DNA from: Pegea sp. RAD2-039
Lineage: Eukaryota > Chordata > Thaliacea > Salpida > Salpidae
Length of the DNA stretch: 64,000 nucleotides
NCBI GenBank assembly: GCA_034620365.1
Contig: JAQGEQ010000048.1
Span: 992,001 to 1,056,000, forward strand
Reading direction: 5' to 3'
Shown here: piece after piece, positions 49,584 through 62,635 of the stretch
Layout of the letters: the number at the start of each line of letters is the position of its first letter
How positions within the stretch are numbered: the first letter of the stretch is position 1
Notes under the pieces: model-generated
Databases searched by the model: none
What the model was told of the DNA's origin: nothing
Seen by the model: the letters and a program-made list of their open reading frames with translations, nothing else
Program-made: the position numbers and the translations under genes

Positions 49584-52063
49584 ATGTTTTCAATTTTAAA
49601 TGATATAGTAGAACAGGTCAGTTTAGTTTATTTGTTCATATTTTTAAAAGCTGTTTCTTTATTAAATGTTTTATTTATTTCTATTTTTTGAAAGTGTTCT
49701 TGGTATTAAGTATGTTGTAGCTGTTATAATATATTGTTAAACTTAGGTAACAAACCACTCAACCGGCTTAGGCCAAGTTTGGTACCTACTGGTGTTTGGC
49801 TTTAGATTATTAATTGTATCAACTATTGGTGACGCTGGTAAGTTTTGAAATCAATTTTACTTAATCTATCAAAAGCGATCAAATTCAATGCAATATATAT
49901 CGAAAATAAATATCCTAATTAGTGATTAAAATAATTACCATTACTAATTTAAAGAAATTTGAATTCGAAAAAATATATAGAAATGCAATAAATTTAAGTC
50001 AGTAATTAAAGAATGGTTAACTATCACCATCTGATAATTATCCTTTATTTATATAAATATTTGTTTTCTTAAATTATTTAAATATCAAGAAATGTGATTT
50101 AAAATTTTCAAAAGTTTTCTGAAACTTAAATATTTATAAGAAAGTTTCAAGATAAGATTTGATTCTGTTAAAGTTATTCTAAGTGAATTTTCTACAATTA
50201 TATAACTTTAGCGAGATTAAAATTGTTTCAAATAGTTTATGAAGAAGAAGAATCTACCTTTGAATGTAGCACTAAGATCAAAGGCTGTGATTCAATGTGT
50301 TACAACGAATACAGCAAGATTTCTCATCTAAGATTTTGGTCGTTTCAAGTAAAGACATTTTTGATTTTTAATCATTATTAATCAATACCAGTAAAACTGA
50401 TATTTAAAAATGGTGTTGTTTCACCACTAGACATTTTATTTTGTGCTTAAAGATTCTAGCTGTTTCTATTCCAACTGTATTCTTTTACTTCTATCTACTA
50501 CGTGTCTCAAACAAGATTAAAACTTTAGAATCACTGAAGGAGTCGTTGAAGCTATGTACCAGCAAAATTAATTATGTAAGTAGATGCTAGTATACTAAAA
50601 ATAAAATACTATTTAGTTATATAAATATATATTACAAATTCACATTAATATAGTTTACATTATCTTATAAGTTTTATACCTATATTAATCAAAATAAACT
50701 TGATACATAAATAGCTTTATGTGCAGCAATACAAGTCTTATTTGAGTACCATTTTTACTTTAAGGCAAATCCAACTAAAGAGGATGCACAACAAGTGCGA
50801 AAACTCGAGAGGTGCGAAAAAACGCTGAAATCTTACAAAACAGAAACAGTTTTTCGTGGTGACAAAACAATAACTGTAAGTTTTAAGTAGTTAAGTAAAA
50901 CTAGCTGGGAGTTTGAAAAAAAATAAATTTCAAGATAATTTCATTCGTTTTGATCATATTTGATTTAATAGATTCCACGAAGTAAACTGTTTGTCATCGC
51001 AAACCTGACTCATCTACTAATTCGTCTTGCAATGGAAATTCTATTTATCTACTTTGCTACGTCTACATTCAATTTTAAAGTAAAAATTCTTATTAAGTCT
51101 GAACAAGGTGATGAAAACGAAGAAAATTTCATTTCTAGAACAAGATAAAAGATAAACAAATAAGCTTTGCTGATTATGTCTGGATGGAGATACCTGGACA
51201 CTACACATGTGTCGGTGAAGAAGAAGATACAACAAACGCTTGTTACCAACACATGGTCCAATCTGGTTCTGTCACTTGCTGGGTGCCTCGACCTTATGTA
51301 AGTTAGAAAGAATTTCTGTATGATCAAAAAACACGAAAATATTAGCTTTTGAAATTGTAATTAGTAGGCAGCGTTTTAGTAAAATCTTACGTCCATGCAT
51401 AAATACCCACTAATAGTTTATTGAAAGTGATAGATAATTGATTTGTCAACTTGTAGTCAAGTTGATACTAACATTTAAAAACTATTTAGATTCTAAATTA
51501 AAACGAATCATTTGATATTTACTATCAAAAATCTATTTTATTAACGATGCAAAAAATCAAAATTTAGTTTGAACTTTTATGTTTCACAAAAGTTGTCACT
51601 TCTGTAGTAGAAGTAAATAATATTGACATTAAGATCAATTTAAAAACCTATCAATCATAACTACAGGAAAAAACAATTCTTATGCGCTATATGAACATCC
51701 TCTCAGTGATTTGTGTCTTCATCACAGCCTTCGAAATGCTTTTGATTCTTTTTAGATGCTTTAAAAAGTAAGATTGAAACAATTATCTTTTATCTTACTA
51801 CAAACCATAGATAAGCTTACTTTTGCTTGTTTTTTAGGAAACTTTGTTTTTTTCGCAAGAGTAAGCTAATGCTTTTAAGGGAACCGTATAGTGATAATAT
51901 GTAAGTTTGGGTGGCAATATCAATAAAAGATTTAATTGGTCACAATTTTCGTTATATTTTGTTTAGCGATCAAGTTGCTGATAGGTCAAATAGAAATGGA
52001 TATCCTGTTGAACGTATAGGTATTTTTGCTCAATATTTGAAAATTATTTTTATTGTTGTCTAA
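49584..52063 (+). CDS. Connexin (gap-junction protein), about 10 exons
   Basis: Connexins form hexameric hemichannels joining neighbouring cells. Exons: 49584-49616, 49747-49837, 50236-50348, 50453-50575, 50765-50875, 50972-51079, 51139-51297, 51667-51767, 51838-51900 and 51967-52063 (last end uncertain, since a GT donor at 52,020 could lead on). About 332 residues. Four membrane segments are seen. The first is WYLLVFGFRLLIVSTIGDA. Extracellular loop 1 has Cys 52, 59 and 63, the connexin spacing C-X6-C-X3-C, followed by ISHLRFW. Loop 2 has Cys 217, 228 and 240, then WVPRPYEKTI leading into the fourth membrane segment. The usual loop 2 spacing is far shorter (about C-X4/5-C-X5-C). The cytoplasmic tail is short and basic. 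This is not an innexin: the loop 1 cysteines and the RPYEKTI motif are connexin-specific. Confidence 0.88.
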
Positions 52064-53149
52064 ACACAGTAATCACTATATTTATCACTATCAAGTAAAG
52101 TCTTCACTACTATTAATTACATATATTGATTATTTTTCTTATAAATCATTAAAGTTATAAATCATAAAAATATATTGGACAAAAATATTGAACTTTTAAA
52201 CAAACTTTGTGCATCAAAAAAACCTTTTATAAGTTTGCATTTCCCAAAATAAGAAATCATTTTGCTTCCTTTAATGCTATAATTGTCAAGATATGTTTTA
52301 TCCTTTGAAGTTTATTATCAAATTATCTGATCTTTTAGTGAAATAAATTAAACATATCATCTTATAAATCATTAAATCACCTAAAAGTTCTAAATTTTGA
52401 TTCAAAAAGATTATAAAAGTTTTTGGTTAAATAAATTATAATATCTCTCATAATATTTTTCCTTATCTTGTTTTTCATATCACGTTATTTTTGGCTCCAA
52501 ATATGATTTGATATTATAGATAATTTTATGAATAATAAGTAATTATAGATAGCAATTTCCTTCAGTATAATCATTTTATAAATGAAAATAAAAAAAGTCG
52601 GAAAACTTTAGTTTTATTTCTTTGGTTTATTAGTGAAACAAAAACGTATCTAAAGAAATAATAATAATTCCATAAAAAATAACTTTAAATTTGAATTTGG
52701 GATTAACTAAGAAGTATTTATAAATGCTTAGGGTTTTTCAGCACTGGTAAAATAGTTCTTATTTGTATGTAGTTAACTCAAGAAACTCTGAGAATGACGT
52801 CACATCGACCACTTCAGTCTAGTTCACAGCATATAGATGACTAACTTTATTTCAAATAATAGAATTCTAAATTCTTGGTCTTTGAAAACTTATCGTACAT
52901 ATCTTCGGACAGGTTTTCGATTCGTTTCTATCGATACATCCTCTTAAGATTATCTGGAAATATGATTGGATACAGCGTCAAGCATTTTCACAACATTTAT
53001 TTATACTTACGAGAAGATTTTTCGCGACTGAATTGTTAGTTCTCTTCATCTCAAAGGGTGTACACTTGTACCCTTCCTGCTACTTGAAGCCCCTTTGCTA
53101 GATTCTTACTGAGGCTATCTATTCCGCCATATTACCACTGAAATGTTTC
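52064..53149. other. Intergenic, no gene seen
   Basis: AT-rich sequence between the connexin and SINE copy 3. It may include the 3' UTR or a further small connexin exon if the donor at 52,020 is used. No other feature was found. Confidence 0.45.
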
Positions 53150-53500
53150 CTAAAAAGCTAAGGTTCGTCGATATTATGATGACTAGTTGGAGTTCTGCGA
53201 CTGGAAAAGTCCATATAAAACCCGGGTAGAAGGGCCCTGTAATTCTGGTAAATAACAACACTTCTAAGAGACGCAAAACTCCGAATTTAAAGACAGACTT
53301 CTCGCTACTTCTAAACGAGTCTCGCATTCAGTTTGTCACTGTACTCAGTGTCGTTCTGATAGCTCCTATAATGCCAGCTGGCCGTAGCTGCATCATTACT
53401 TAGTTCCGCTAAATACCTTGTTGGCCTGGAGAGTGAATTCTTGCTACAAAGGCAGCAACTGGATATATATAACTTATGCCCTGACTCACACCGTTCTGAA
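53150..53500 (+). mobile_element. tRNA-derived SINE copy 3
   Basis: This GC-richer block is similar over most of its length to the minus-strand copy at 14,703-14,972. Shared landmarks include GGGCCCTGTAATTCTGG (here), a CAAAACTCCGAATTTA block, and GTCACTGTACTCAGTGTC at about 53,336. The 3' half also matches the copy at 25,617-25,805. The head region near 53,160-53,200 is diverged, and its A and B boxes are not clear. Confidence 0.65.
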
Positions 53501-54409
53501 AGCATGTCATTTCGTTGGAGTTCTAGAATTTTAAATAAATGATATTTTTAATAGTTTCAGCACTTTGGTTGGATTATAATGAGCCATTAAACTTTATTGT
53601 TATACTTTATTTTGTTTAATTTTGCTTTCCTTTCAGCCTTTTTAAGCGTTACGTTTACCTTCGTGATCGTGGTTTCACAACTACGTAGTTCTTATCAAGA
53701 ACTGAACTTTGCCTGGTCATCAGCTGTCTATTCAGAATTTCTGAGAACTTGTTTCTTAAAAAGTTTATTTTGTATATAAATAGAAATTTAATTAAAAAAA
53801 TATATATACTTTAATTCTTAGAAAACTAATGAAATTAGGGATGAATTTCTCGTGGTTTTGATCTCTTGTTTATTAATGTGCAATTATTTCCAAAACTCAT
53901 ATTTATAAACGGTTTTTAATTTTGTGGGAAACATTAAAACGTATTAAGAGAGGTTATTCTACAGTTATTGTATCAATGCAGTATTTTCTCATGAAGCATA
54001 AATGATGATAAATTTATGCTTTTACCAACTGACTATTTGGTAAAGCCAAAATAGTCTCTTAAAGCATCTTGTTTCAAAGTTTGTTTCTTAGTTTACACCC
54101 AGACTTCACATGTGCAAAACACAAGAGATTAACTAACTTGCAGTTACAATTTATAAGACAATAAATATACAACATTCATTCTTACTTAGAACTATACATT
54201 TTAAATCAATATACTCTTTGTAAGCCTATTTGCTACAAAAAACTTCTTGATTTCTAACTATTTAAAGATTATTTAAGATAAGAGTTAAGTTAAATTGTTT
54301 CATAATGTTTAGCTTGCACTATTTAACTATAAATCGAAAAATTATTATACTTAATAAATAATGCCAGTAGTTATATAAGAATATTGTACAAAAAAATACA
54401 TAAACTGTT
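53501..54409. other. Intergenic, no gene seen
   Basis: AT-rich sequence between SINE copy 3 and LINE copy C. The 60-codon open frame at 53,597 has no recognised similarity and a composition like its surroundings. Confidence 0.45.
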
Positions 54410-54596
54410 TTACTTATTTATTTCCATAAATGCAAAGGAGGGTGCCTGAAGAGAGACACACACTCTCACAAATAATACCTATTAAGTTAGAAATATAAAA
54501 ATCAAAAGATGTAATACATGAAATTTCAGTAGTCCTTAAAACATATAACAGTGAACATATACATAGAATGTTAATAATATAAGAAAGGGGGAAAAA

Positions 54597-56048
54597 TTAC
54601 AATTTAGAAATGGCAGTGTTGGCAATATTATAACAGTTCAATTTCTGCTTGAACAACACGAGTGATTCTGACATGACGATATCTGATGACAGCTGGTTCC
54701 AAGTACTAATTGTGCGGTATGAGAGAAAATTTGTTCTGATTAATGCACCAGGTGGTATGGGCTTATTAATATGTAATTTGTGTCTGAGTTGATATAACTT
54801 GAGGGAAGGACTAATGGAAAAGAAGGCTTCGAATTTAAGATAAATTAAATTGTGGATAAATTTAAAAATAAGAATTAATTCGTATTTAATCCATTGAATT
54901 TCCAAAGTATCTAAATTTAAGAAGTTAATATTTAATATTACGTTTCCTGCATACCAATCTCGTAAATGTTGCCTGAACAGATTCGATTTTGTTGATATCA
55001 CCAACTTGATATGGCATCCATGCACTGACATTGTATTCAAGAATTGGACGTACGTACAATTTAAGAAGATTGATAAAGAAGTATGGATTCTTAGAATTAA
55101 AGGTCTTTATAATAATGTAGACAAGGTTGATTGATTTTGCAAAGATTTTGGAAACATAGTTTTGCCATTTAAAGTCAGATGATAGGGTAATGCCAAGGTC
55201 TAGAACCGAAGATATTCGTTGAATAATAAATCCATTGATAAAGTATTTTTTAAGGAAGGATTTTTTATTATAGCTGGTTTACGAGAAAAAGTTACAAGTT
55301 CAGACATTGTGGGCTAGATTCGGAGCTGTCAATTCGTAGACCAGTTTTCTACAGTGTGTAGCGCAGTTTGAAGTTTTGAAGGGTTACAAGATAATAGCTT
55401 GATATCATCTGCATACACAAACAAACTGACATCATCTACTGCTACTAGCCTTCTGATGAGGTCTTCAATGGAAATTAAAAAGCTATGGAGACCCAGAAAG
55501 GAACTCTGAGGAACACCACTGGTGACTTGACTAGGAGTAGATAAAGGTTTTTCAACACGAGTTTATTGGATTCTACCTGATAAGTAATCTTCAATCCACT
55601 TTAAGATAAAGCTGTTGATTTTTAAGTTTTTCAATACAGTAATGAGCTTGTTGTGTGGGACAGAATCAAACGCTTTAGCAAAATCAAAATATATGATATC
55701 ACAAGGAGTATTACTTTCATAATGGGCTGTAAGCTCATTAAAAAAAGTGAGATGTTGAGTCAGGGAAGATCTCCGTTTCACAAAGCCATACTGGACATCA
55801 GATGTTAGATGGTGCTCCATCAAATGACTGGTCATATGATTGTGAATGATATGCTCTTCAGTTCTGCAGATAACTGAAGTCAGCGAAACTGGTCTGTAGT
55901 TAAATGCAATGTTTCTCGGACCTCTTTTATGAATAGGAGTAATGATAGCCTTCTTCCAAATTTGTGGAACTCTTTCTCGCTTCAAAGTGATATTAGAGAG
56001 TAGCGATAAAGGTAGTGATAAAGAGGAAGTAGCTTTTTTTAAAAACAA
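54597..56048 (-). pseudogene. Reverse transcriptase of LINE copy C, frame-broken
   Basis: The 5' part (56,048-55,563) has palm and fingers motifs such as RPVSLTSVICR and FDFAKAFDSVPHNKL, the latter with the first catalytic Asp. The part with the YADD box (near 55,400) lies in another frame, and the thumb (55,040-54,597) in a third. It is inactive as it stands. Confidence 0.85.
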
Positions 56049-56447
56049 AGCTCGGATCTGATCTGGGGTATTGGAATCTGAGACATTTGTTAGAATGTCA
56101 GAGTAAGAAAGAAAAGGAGTATTTCCATCGTCGATTATAAAAACGCTATTAGATTGATTATTTAGCAGTTCAGTTTTATTCTCTGGTTATATCACAAGCT
56201 GGTTGCTGTTATCAAGCAAGGGAGGTATTTGAAATCTCGCCTTAAGCTTGTAATTTATGAAGCCAAAAAATATTTTCAGGCTAGGTGAAGATAAAACTGC
56301 ACTTTCTCTTCCTAAATATAAATTAGAAATAGATTAATTTTAAACTATACAAAGATCTTTGTACAGAGATTTGATGTAAGGGTTTGTTTTAGTTTGTTTG
56401 TATAGGAGGTTTGTTAAATGTCGTAAATTCCTGAAATATTTGGGCAA

Positions 56448-57215
56448 CTATGGTTTCTTATTGACTCGATAAAAAGGTGTGAATTTCTCAATTGAATCTT
56501 TAACGATCTTAGTAAACCTTGAATAAATATTATTGACGTCTTCGGTAGAGTTGAAAACAGAAATCCGGTCAACAACTGATAGAAGGTCATTATTTCCATC
56601 ATAATTTCCACGATAAAAATTCCGTTTGCTTGAAGTTTTAAATTTCATGGAAAAAGTTTGATGAAGCTTGAATTTAAATATGTTGTGATCGCATGTCGGA
56701 TCGAAAGATTCTTTTTGATCAACGTAGATAATGTTTTGAGGATTTGATGTGATAAGAAGAACTAAAGTGTTACCACTAACGTGGGTGGGAAAAGTAACTA
56801 TCTGAGATAGGTTATTTGCATCGAAGAAGCTTACAAAGACATGACTTAAAATGTCTGAATTAGGATTGTTGCTATTCAAGTTAAATGATTTTCCCATAAA
56901 TGCTGAATTCGAGTTATTCCAATCAATTTTACTGAAATTAGAATCCCCCAAAATAGATAGCTCAGGACACACAACATTCTTCAAAACCTTCAATAAGGCC
57001 TTAACACTAACCCCGTCATTAGCTGTAAAGGGTGGTAGATAGGTACATATAAAACGAGAAAATTTGGGCTTTGAGTAATGAAAATCAAAAGCAATAATCT
57101 CAAACCCTGGAAAATTAATGGGATCGATCTGAATTATAGAGATCTTTGGTGCAAGCAATATTTTGTAAATTACGCAAACATCGCCGCCTCTATCATACAG
57201 TCTATCATAACGCAA
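56448..57215 (-). pseudogene. Endonuclease domain of LINE copy C, partial
   Basis: A 255-codon frame resembles the apurinic/apyrimidinic-type endonuclease of non-LTR elements: RGGDVCVIYK, FICTYLPPF and LGDSNFSKIDW (the GDFN-like block, with Ser in place of the usual Phe). It likely supplied target nicking. The start of the domain and the link to the reverse transcriptase are lost to frame breaks. Confidence 0.75.
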
Positions 57216-57414
57216 AACTCAAAAGAGATTACCTTCAATTAGAAAAGAATCAGGATAAAACGGTTTCAACCAAGTTTCAGTAATAAAAACAAATGTGAAA
57301 TCTTAAAAATACGAAAAAGCTTTTAATTGAAAATTTTTGTTAATAATCGACCGTGCGTTGAAGAACAAGTACAGAAAATGTGATAGAAGAATTGTCTTGT
57401 TGATGTTTGTGAGA

Positions 57415-58428
57415 TTAGATGATGGGCTTCTGTAAATTGATATCTTGGGTATTAACAGTTGTGCCCGGAGAGAGTTTGAAAAAAGAAGATGTGGGTCCAG
57501 TGATTATTTGCCAATTCCGTTTTTTGAAAAAAACTTTAATTCTAAAGACCCATAGTGGACCTCGAACTTTGTATTTAAAATCAGTTGGTTGTTCCTTCTG
57601 ATTTCGGTTATTCGCTTCTTTTAGAAGACGCTTATTTTCTAAGCGATCATCTTCATACATATCATGTGCTACTCTAATGCGCTCGAATTTTTTGTCAAGC
57701 TTTAGCTTATACAGCTTGGCAAGAAACTTGCGTTTGTCCCAACTTTCCTGAAAGGACACTTTTAGCGGTCTTTGATGATCTGATCTTTTTGCATCAAGTC
57801 TGGTCATTGATACCTTTGGAACGTCCACAAAATCAAGACTTTGAGAGTACATATGATTAAAAAACTTACTGTCATCATCTTTATTATTCTCACAGACATT
57901 AAAGATGATGATATTGTTTTCTCTGTCTTCACGCTTCAAAGTAAGTTTTTGCACTTGTCAGCGACCTTCTTGGCAAGACAGGTGACAGGTTTCTTTGTAG
58001 AGGCATTCAGTTCATCCATTGATTTAGACAAACTAGAAATTATTTTGATGATCTTGGCAACATCGTTGCCAATTTCAGATTTAAATTTGGCTAATTCAGC
58101 AGATATCGATTTGCTGATGTCGGATAAGAGGTTTTGATTAGAATTAGATGTGGGAGCTGTTGTGTCCATGGTTCTACATTTTCTTCATTTGGTTGTTATC
58201 AAATATATCATAAATTTTCTTGCTCACATCACTACAGGTGAGATGAAACCAAAAGAGGCATGTAATACATTCTATTGCCGGATCTTCACTGGGGAAATTT
58301 TTATGGTATGATTGGCAAATACTATTGCAAGCTTGCTTTGATGAAGTCGGTTTGTCAGATTTTTTCTGTATACTGGAACGTAAGATCTTGTCAATTTTAT
58401 TTTGATCCACCACCTTTTTTACTTTCAT
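57415..58428 (-). pseudogene. ORF1 of LINE copy C: PHD finger, coiled coil, RNA-binding-like region
   Basis: This stretch holds three successive pieces in shifting frames. At 58,428-58,174 is a Cys/His-rich PHD-type finger (CNSICQSYHKNF, then CITCLFWFHLTC). At 58,169-57,936 is a heptad-like region rich in Leu, Ile and Lys. At 57,954-57,415 is a region (NNIIIFNV and following) resembling the RNA-binding trans-domain of LINE ORF1 proteins. Two frameshifts break it. Confidence 0.65.
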
Positions 58429-58649
58429 GAAAGATTTTCAGTGTAACCAAATCAAAAAAGTTTGAACCGATTTCTTATCTAGCAAAATGAGTTAAGTATA
58501 AAGAGAGAGTTATTTGTGAAAGACAGTTTGATAGTTACTGACATTTTTTCAGCTTTTGTATTAAAATGAGGTATAAATTTTAGACAGTGCTTACCAGTTA
58601 ATAGTTAAGATGGTTAAATCATCTTAAGATGGAAAACTCATAAAAATTT

Positions 58650-59600
58650 ATTTATTACAATTAATGCAAAGGAGAGTGCCTGAAAAGAGCATCTATCGCT
58701 AACATTCCTTCTCACAAATGATATAAAATAGTAAGAAATAGATGGAACACATAGCAGCTGGTGAGTACTCGTACAATACAACAGGGCATAATTAGATAGA
58801 ATGCTAAATATATAGAAAGTAAAAAGGAACCACAGTCAAGAAATAACAATTATGGCACAACCGGTCAACTTCAGCTTGAATCGCACAAGTGATTCTAATA
58901 TAACAATATTTGATTGCAGCTGGTTCCAATTAGGAATTGTCTGATATGTAAAAATTGCTCTAATTAAAGTACCAGGTGATGTAAATTTAATAAAGTGTAT
59001 ATATCTTCTGATTTAATATAATTTGAGCATATGACTAATGGAGAAGCAAAGGTTAATTAATTTGTGGTGAATTAAAAAAATAGGAATAAGAAGTAATCTT
59101 TAATCAAGTTTTAACTATTTAAATTTATGAAGCTGAGGCGATACTCTTAACTATCGTATTTCATTTTAAGTTTCTTGCATACCAATCTCGTAACTGTTGC
59201 TTGAACGGATTCAATTTTTCTGATATCACTAATTTAATATAGCATCCATGTGCTTACATTATATTAAAGATTTGAACGTATATATAATTTGGAAAGGATG
59301 ATATAGAAGTATGGATTACTAGAATCAAAAGTTTTTACAATAAAGTAAACAAGATTTATTAGTTTGGAAAAAAATTTAAAAATACAATTGTGCCGTTTAA
59401 AGTCAGATGATAAAGTGATGCCAAGGTTTCTAACCGAAGATATTTAGAAGATTTTAAATTCATTGATTTATAATCGTAATGGAATGGACAGCAGGTTGAC
59501 AAGAGAAAATTGACTTTTCTTTGGACTTTGTGAGCTGGATTGTGAGCTAGTTCTCAGACGAGTCTTCTACAGCGTCTTTTACAAAATGTCCAGTTAATAT
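58650..59600 (-). mobile_element. Old 5'-truncated LINE, copy D
   Basis: This block matches the last kilobase of copy C on the same strand, with many more substitutions and no frame longer than a few dozen codons. Its 3' end has the AATAAATAAAT-type run at about 58,650-58,670. It sits just beyond the 5' end of copy C. The 58,441-58,649 gap may be copy C's 5' UTR. Confidence 0.75.
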
Positions 59601-62600
59601 AATACACAAAATAGTATTGCTAAATTAGATATCTAGTATAATAAGAATAATAATAATAATAATCTAATTTAGTATTTTTTATTATAAGAAATACTAATCA
59701 AATGAAAAATTGACTTAAAGTTATTTTCTGACTTCAAAACTAAAAGTATTTTCAAAACCTTTCAGTTAAGCTTTGGTTTAATTGGATTAAATATTTATGG
59801 CAAAACATCAAAACAACAGCTTACAATTAAAATCCATGAAAGTTTCAGTTAAAAAACATTTTTGAAGTTGCTTTATTATATTAGAGTTTAAACAGGTTAA
59901 TAAATTCTTTAAGATGAAAACCGCTCAATTTCAGGCAGAATAAATTGCCCTTTTTACATCCAGTCTGTGTAATGATATAAATAATTTTAAATCTTAACTT
60001 TGAGAATAAACTTTCATAAATTAATCATATTAGTATACTAATTAAACTATCTGTTATTATCTTTTAGTCTCTGACCAACCAAATTAACGCAAATTTTCTA
60101 CTGTTAGGTATATTGTTTAACTATTTAAACGAAAATGAGAGCTTTTGTACAGAATGTCGTCAAGGTAGTAAGCCAATGATGGTATTATGTAGTTAAGAGC
60201 TGATATTAATTAATGAAAATTGTTTTACTGCGTCTAAACCTTAAAAATACCAGATAGATTTTATCCTAGAAAGATATCATTATTTAATCTTCTTGTTGTT
60301 ATCTTTTACTAGTTTCAATGAATGGTCATGACTAAAATGTAACATGTCACTTCTTAGTCATCTTACCTAGGACAGATTTGCTATTTATTAGAGCTTGGAT
60401 TAAGATTACATGTAGTTTCAACAGTAGGTAAGACTAAAGTATTATTCTTACTTGTGTAATGTACTCACAATTAATAATTTTGAAGTATATTTAGATATCA
60501 TAAATTACTTGTTAGAAACTTAATATTTCAAATTATAGATTTTATTATTTACAGATTTTTCAGTGTATTTGTTCTTTATATAACAAATTAAATTGTAATC
60601 CATTCAACAGAAATGAACAAACTCAGTAGAAAGTCAGATGATGAAGAAATTGAAAACAAGCTTGCTAGTCAAAGCAAAAATTATAATTTGTTAAACAGTT
60701 TTTCAAATGATACTATCAGTTTAAAAAAATCAAATACTCTCAAACTCGAAGCGTTTATTCTTAACTTTATTATAAAGCATTCTCTGATTGTGGCGAGTTT
60801 TAAAAGTTTGCTGGTAGCTAAAATGTAGCTATAAACCAAAATTATGTTAGTATCAAGAAAAGTTGTAACAGCTAAAATCAAGTTTGCTTGAAAGAAATTT
60901 TTAATAAACCAAAAATGAGCATCTAACAGAGCAATCTAACAAAATATTTACTGAAAAAAAGACTTAAAATTATCTCTTTTAAATTATAAAGTGAGTTGTT
61001 TTAGACAAAGCTAGCTAAAGGCAATAAAGTTGAAAACTAAATTTGAAAAATGTTTTCATAATAAAACTGCTCAAAGAACTTATAATCAGTTTGTACAGTT
61101 TTTTTTATATCTAAAAATTTTTTTGAGGTTGATTAGTCACACTTTTTTCATCTAATAGTGATTACAACGATTAACTAACCAAAAATTAATTCATTAATTG
61201 ATTAGAAATGCCTATAAAAGATCTTTATAAGATTACCAGTTAAGCGCACGATATATGTTTGGAAAAGTTAATAAAAATAAATGGTTTTAGTTTTAAATCT
61301 TTAAAAATAGCTGAAAACCGCAGATATTTTACAATAAAAATAAGCATGCTTTCTGTGATGATATGCCTACGACCATCGCTTAGTTCAAATTCTGATTGAT
61401 AACAAAAATATCTTATATAAAAATACATTAGACTTATTGACAAAAAATATAATAAAGAAATAAATTGGTAGTTTTATTATAGAAAAGAAACCACCCCTTC
61501 ATTATCTTGATCATTTCATTTTTTTCTGAAATCATCAAAATAAATTAAATTTTTGATTAAAAAAGTCAACCAGAAGCAAACAAAAAATGGTGATTATTAG
61601 ATTTAATGAATTGACTTCTGTCAACAACCGTCTGTTACCAGCAACTGAGACTTGAATCATTTCACAATAACATGATTTAAAGAGTAACAAAATAGTCGAT
61701 GTTTTTACTTCGATGAAAGTTTATTAAAAGTTTTTGAAAATAAACTATTTGTTGCGAACTCTTGGTTTGAAAACCTGGTGCAGATATTCAGTTATGATTT
61801 GTCAAAATGTCCTAGGATTAAAGATATTCTAAAGATACTAAACATCTTGAATATGTGGATTAGTTTGGTTTTTTAATTTAAAAAATAGTTTCAATTGAAT
61901 CTGGTAGTATTACAAACCTCTTAATTCGCTCTTCTGGAATCGAAAACTTAAGTCATGGCATTAGAAGATATAACTTTTTTGATCATGACACATTTCAAAG
62001 CAAACCATAAAATATTCTGAATTGTAAAACAAGTTTATTAATCAACGGATAGAATTTGATTTAAAGCAAAAATGTTTAATGAGATATAAAACCCCCAAAG
62101 CTATTTGCTAATAAACTTGAAGCTACTTGACTTAATCACGGTAGCTGCTTCTACAGCCACCTACCCTTCAGCTGTTTCTTCCAGAAATTTCTATCAATAA
62201 ACTATAGAGAGAATAACCTGAAGAAGTCTGAGACTATTTTTTGGATACTGTTTATATTTACGAACAGATGAAAGCACAATAAGTTTCAACTTTCCTTTTT
62301 ATGAAAGAATTTTTAACTCCACCAAGCAAATTTAACTCCAAAAATGAATCGATTCCGAAAAAGGAAGATATCTTGAATGGATTAATTACTATTTCGAAAA
62401 TATTTTATGAAGTATTTACCAAACTAGAAAATTGTTGAAATTATCGAAAATTAAAAAGATTTATTTTGTGGAATGATAAAGATGACAAATAAATGATTAA
62501 TAATAGAAAACAAATTGATGAAGAATATTTACAGAAAAACTAATATTCAAAATTTGTTATATTATGCTAATTGGTCGAACTTCTAAAATGAAAAGTGACA

Positions 62601-62635
62601 TGAGATGTTGGAATATAGTTAGCTTGACGAGATAT
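59601..62635. other. Intergenic, AT-rich, with a short AAT microsatellite
   Basis: No gene was recognised. A short AAT repeat lies at about 59,637-59,663, between arms of a small inverted repeat (CTAAATTAGAT against ATCTAATTTAG). The 71-codon frame at 60,613 has no recognised similarity and is of doubtful meaning. Confidence 0.5.

Larger units (their letters stand above)
54410..58440 (-). mobile_element. Near-full-length CR1-like LINE, copy C (broken)
   Basis: This non-LTR retrotransposon, about 4 kb, reads on the minus strand: ORF1 with a PHD-type zinc finger (58,428-57,415), an apurinic-type endonuclease region (57,215-56,448), reverse transcriptase (56,048 to about 54,600), and a 3' UTR ending near 54,410. 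Gene order, PHD-type ORF1 and the absence of LTRs fit the CR1 superfamily. Every ORF is split by frameshifts or stops, so it cannot move by itself. It is the best template for the family and shows that copies A, B and D are 5'-truncated relatives. Confidence 0.87.

Noticed and set aside
49584-52063. Innexin as an alternative to connexin
   Set aside because: The loop 1 C-X6-C-X3-C pattern, ISHLRFW and RPYEKTI motifs are connexin features; the innexin YYQW signature is absent.
60613-60828. Seventy-one-codon frame starting MNKLSRKSDDEE
   Set aside because: Opposite-strand frame of similar length, no splice context, no recognised similarity.
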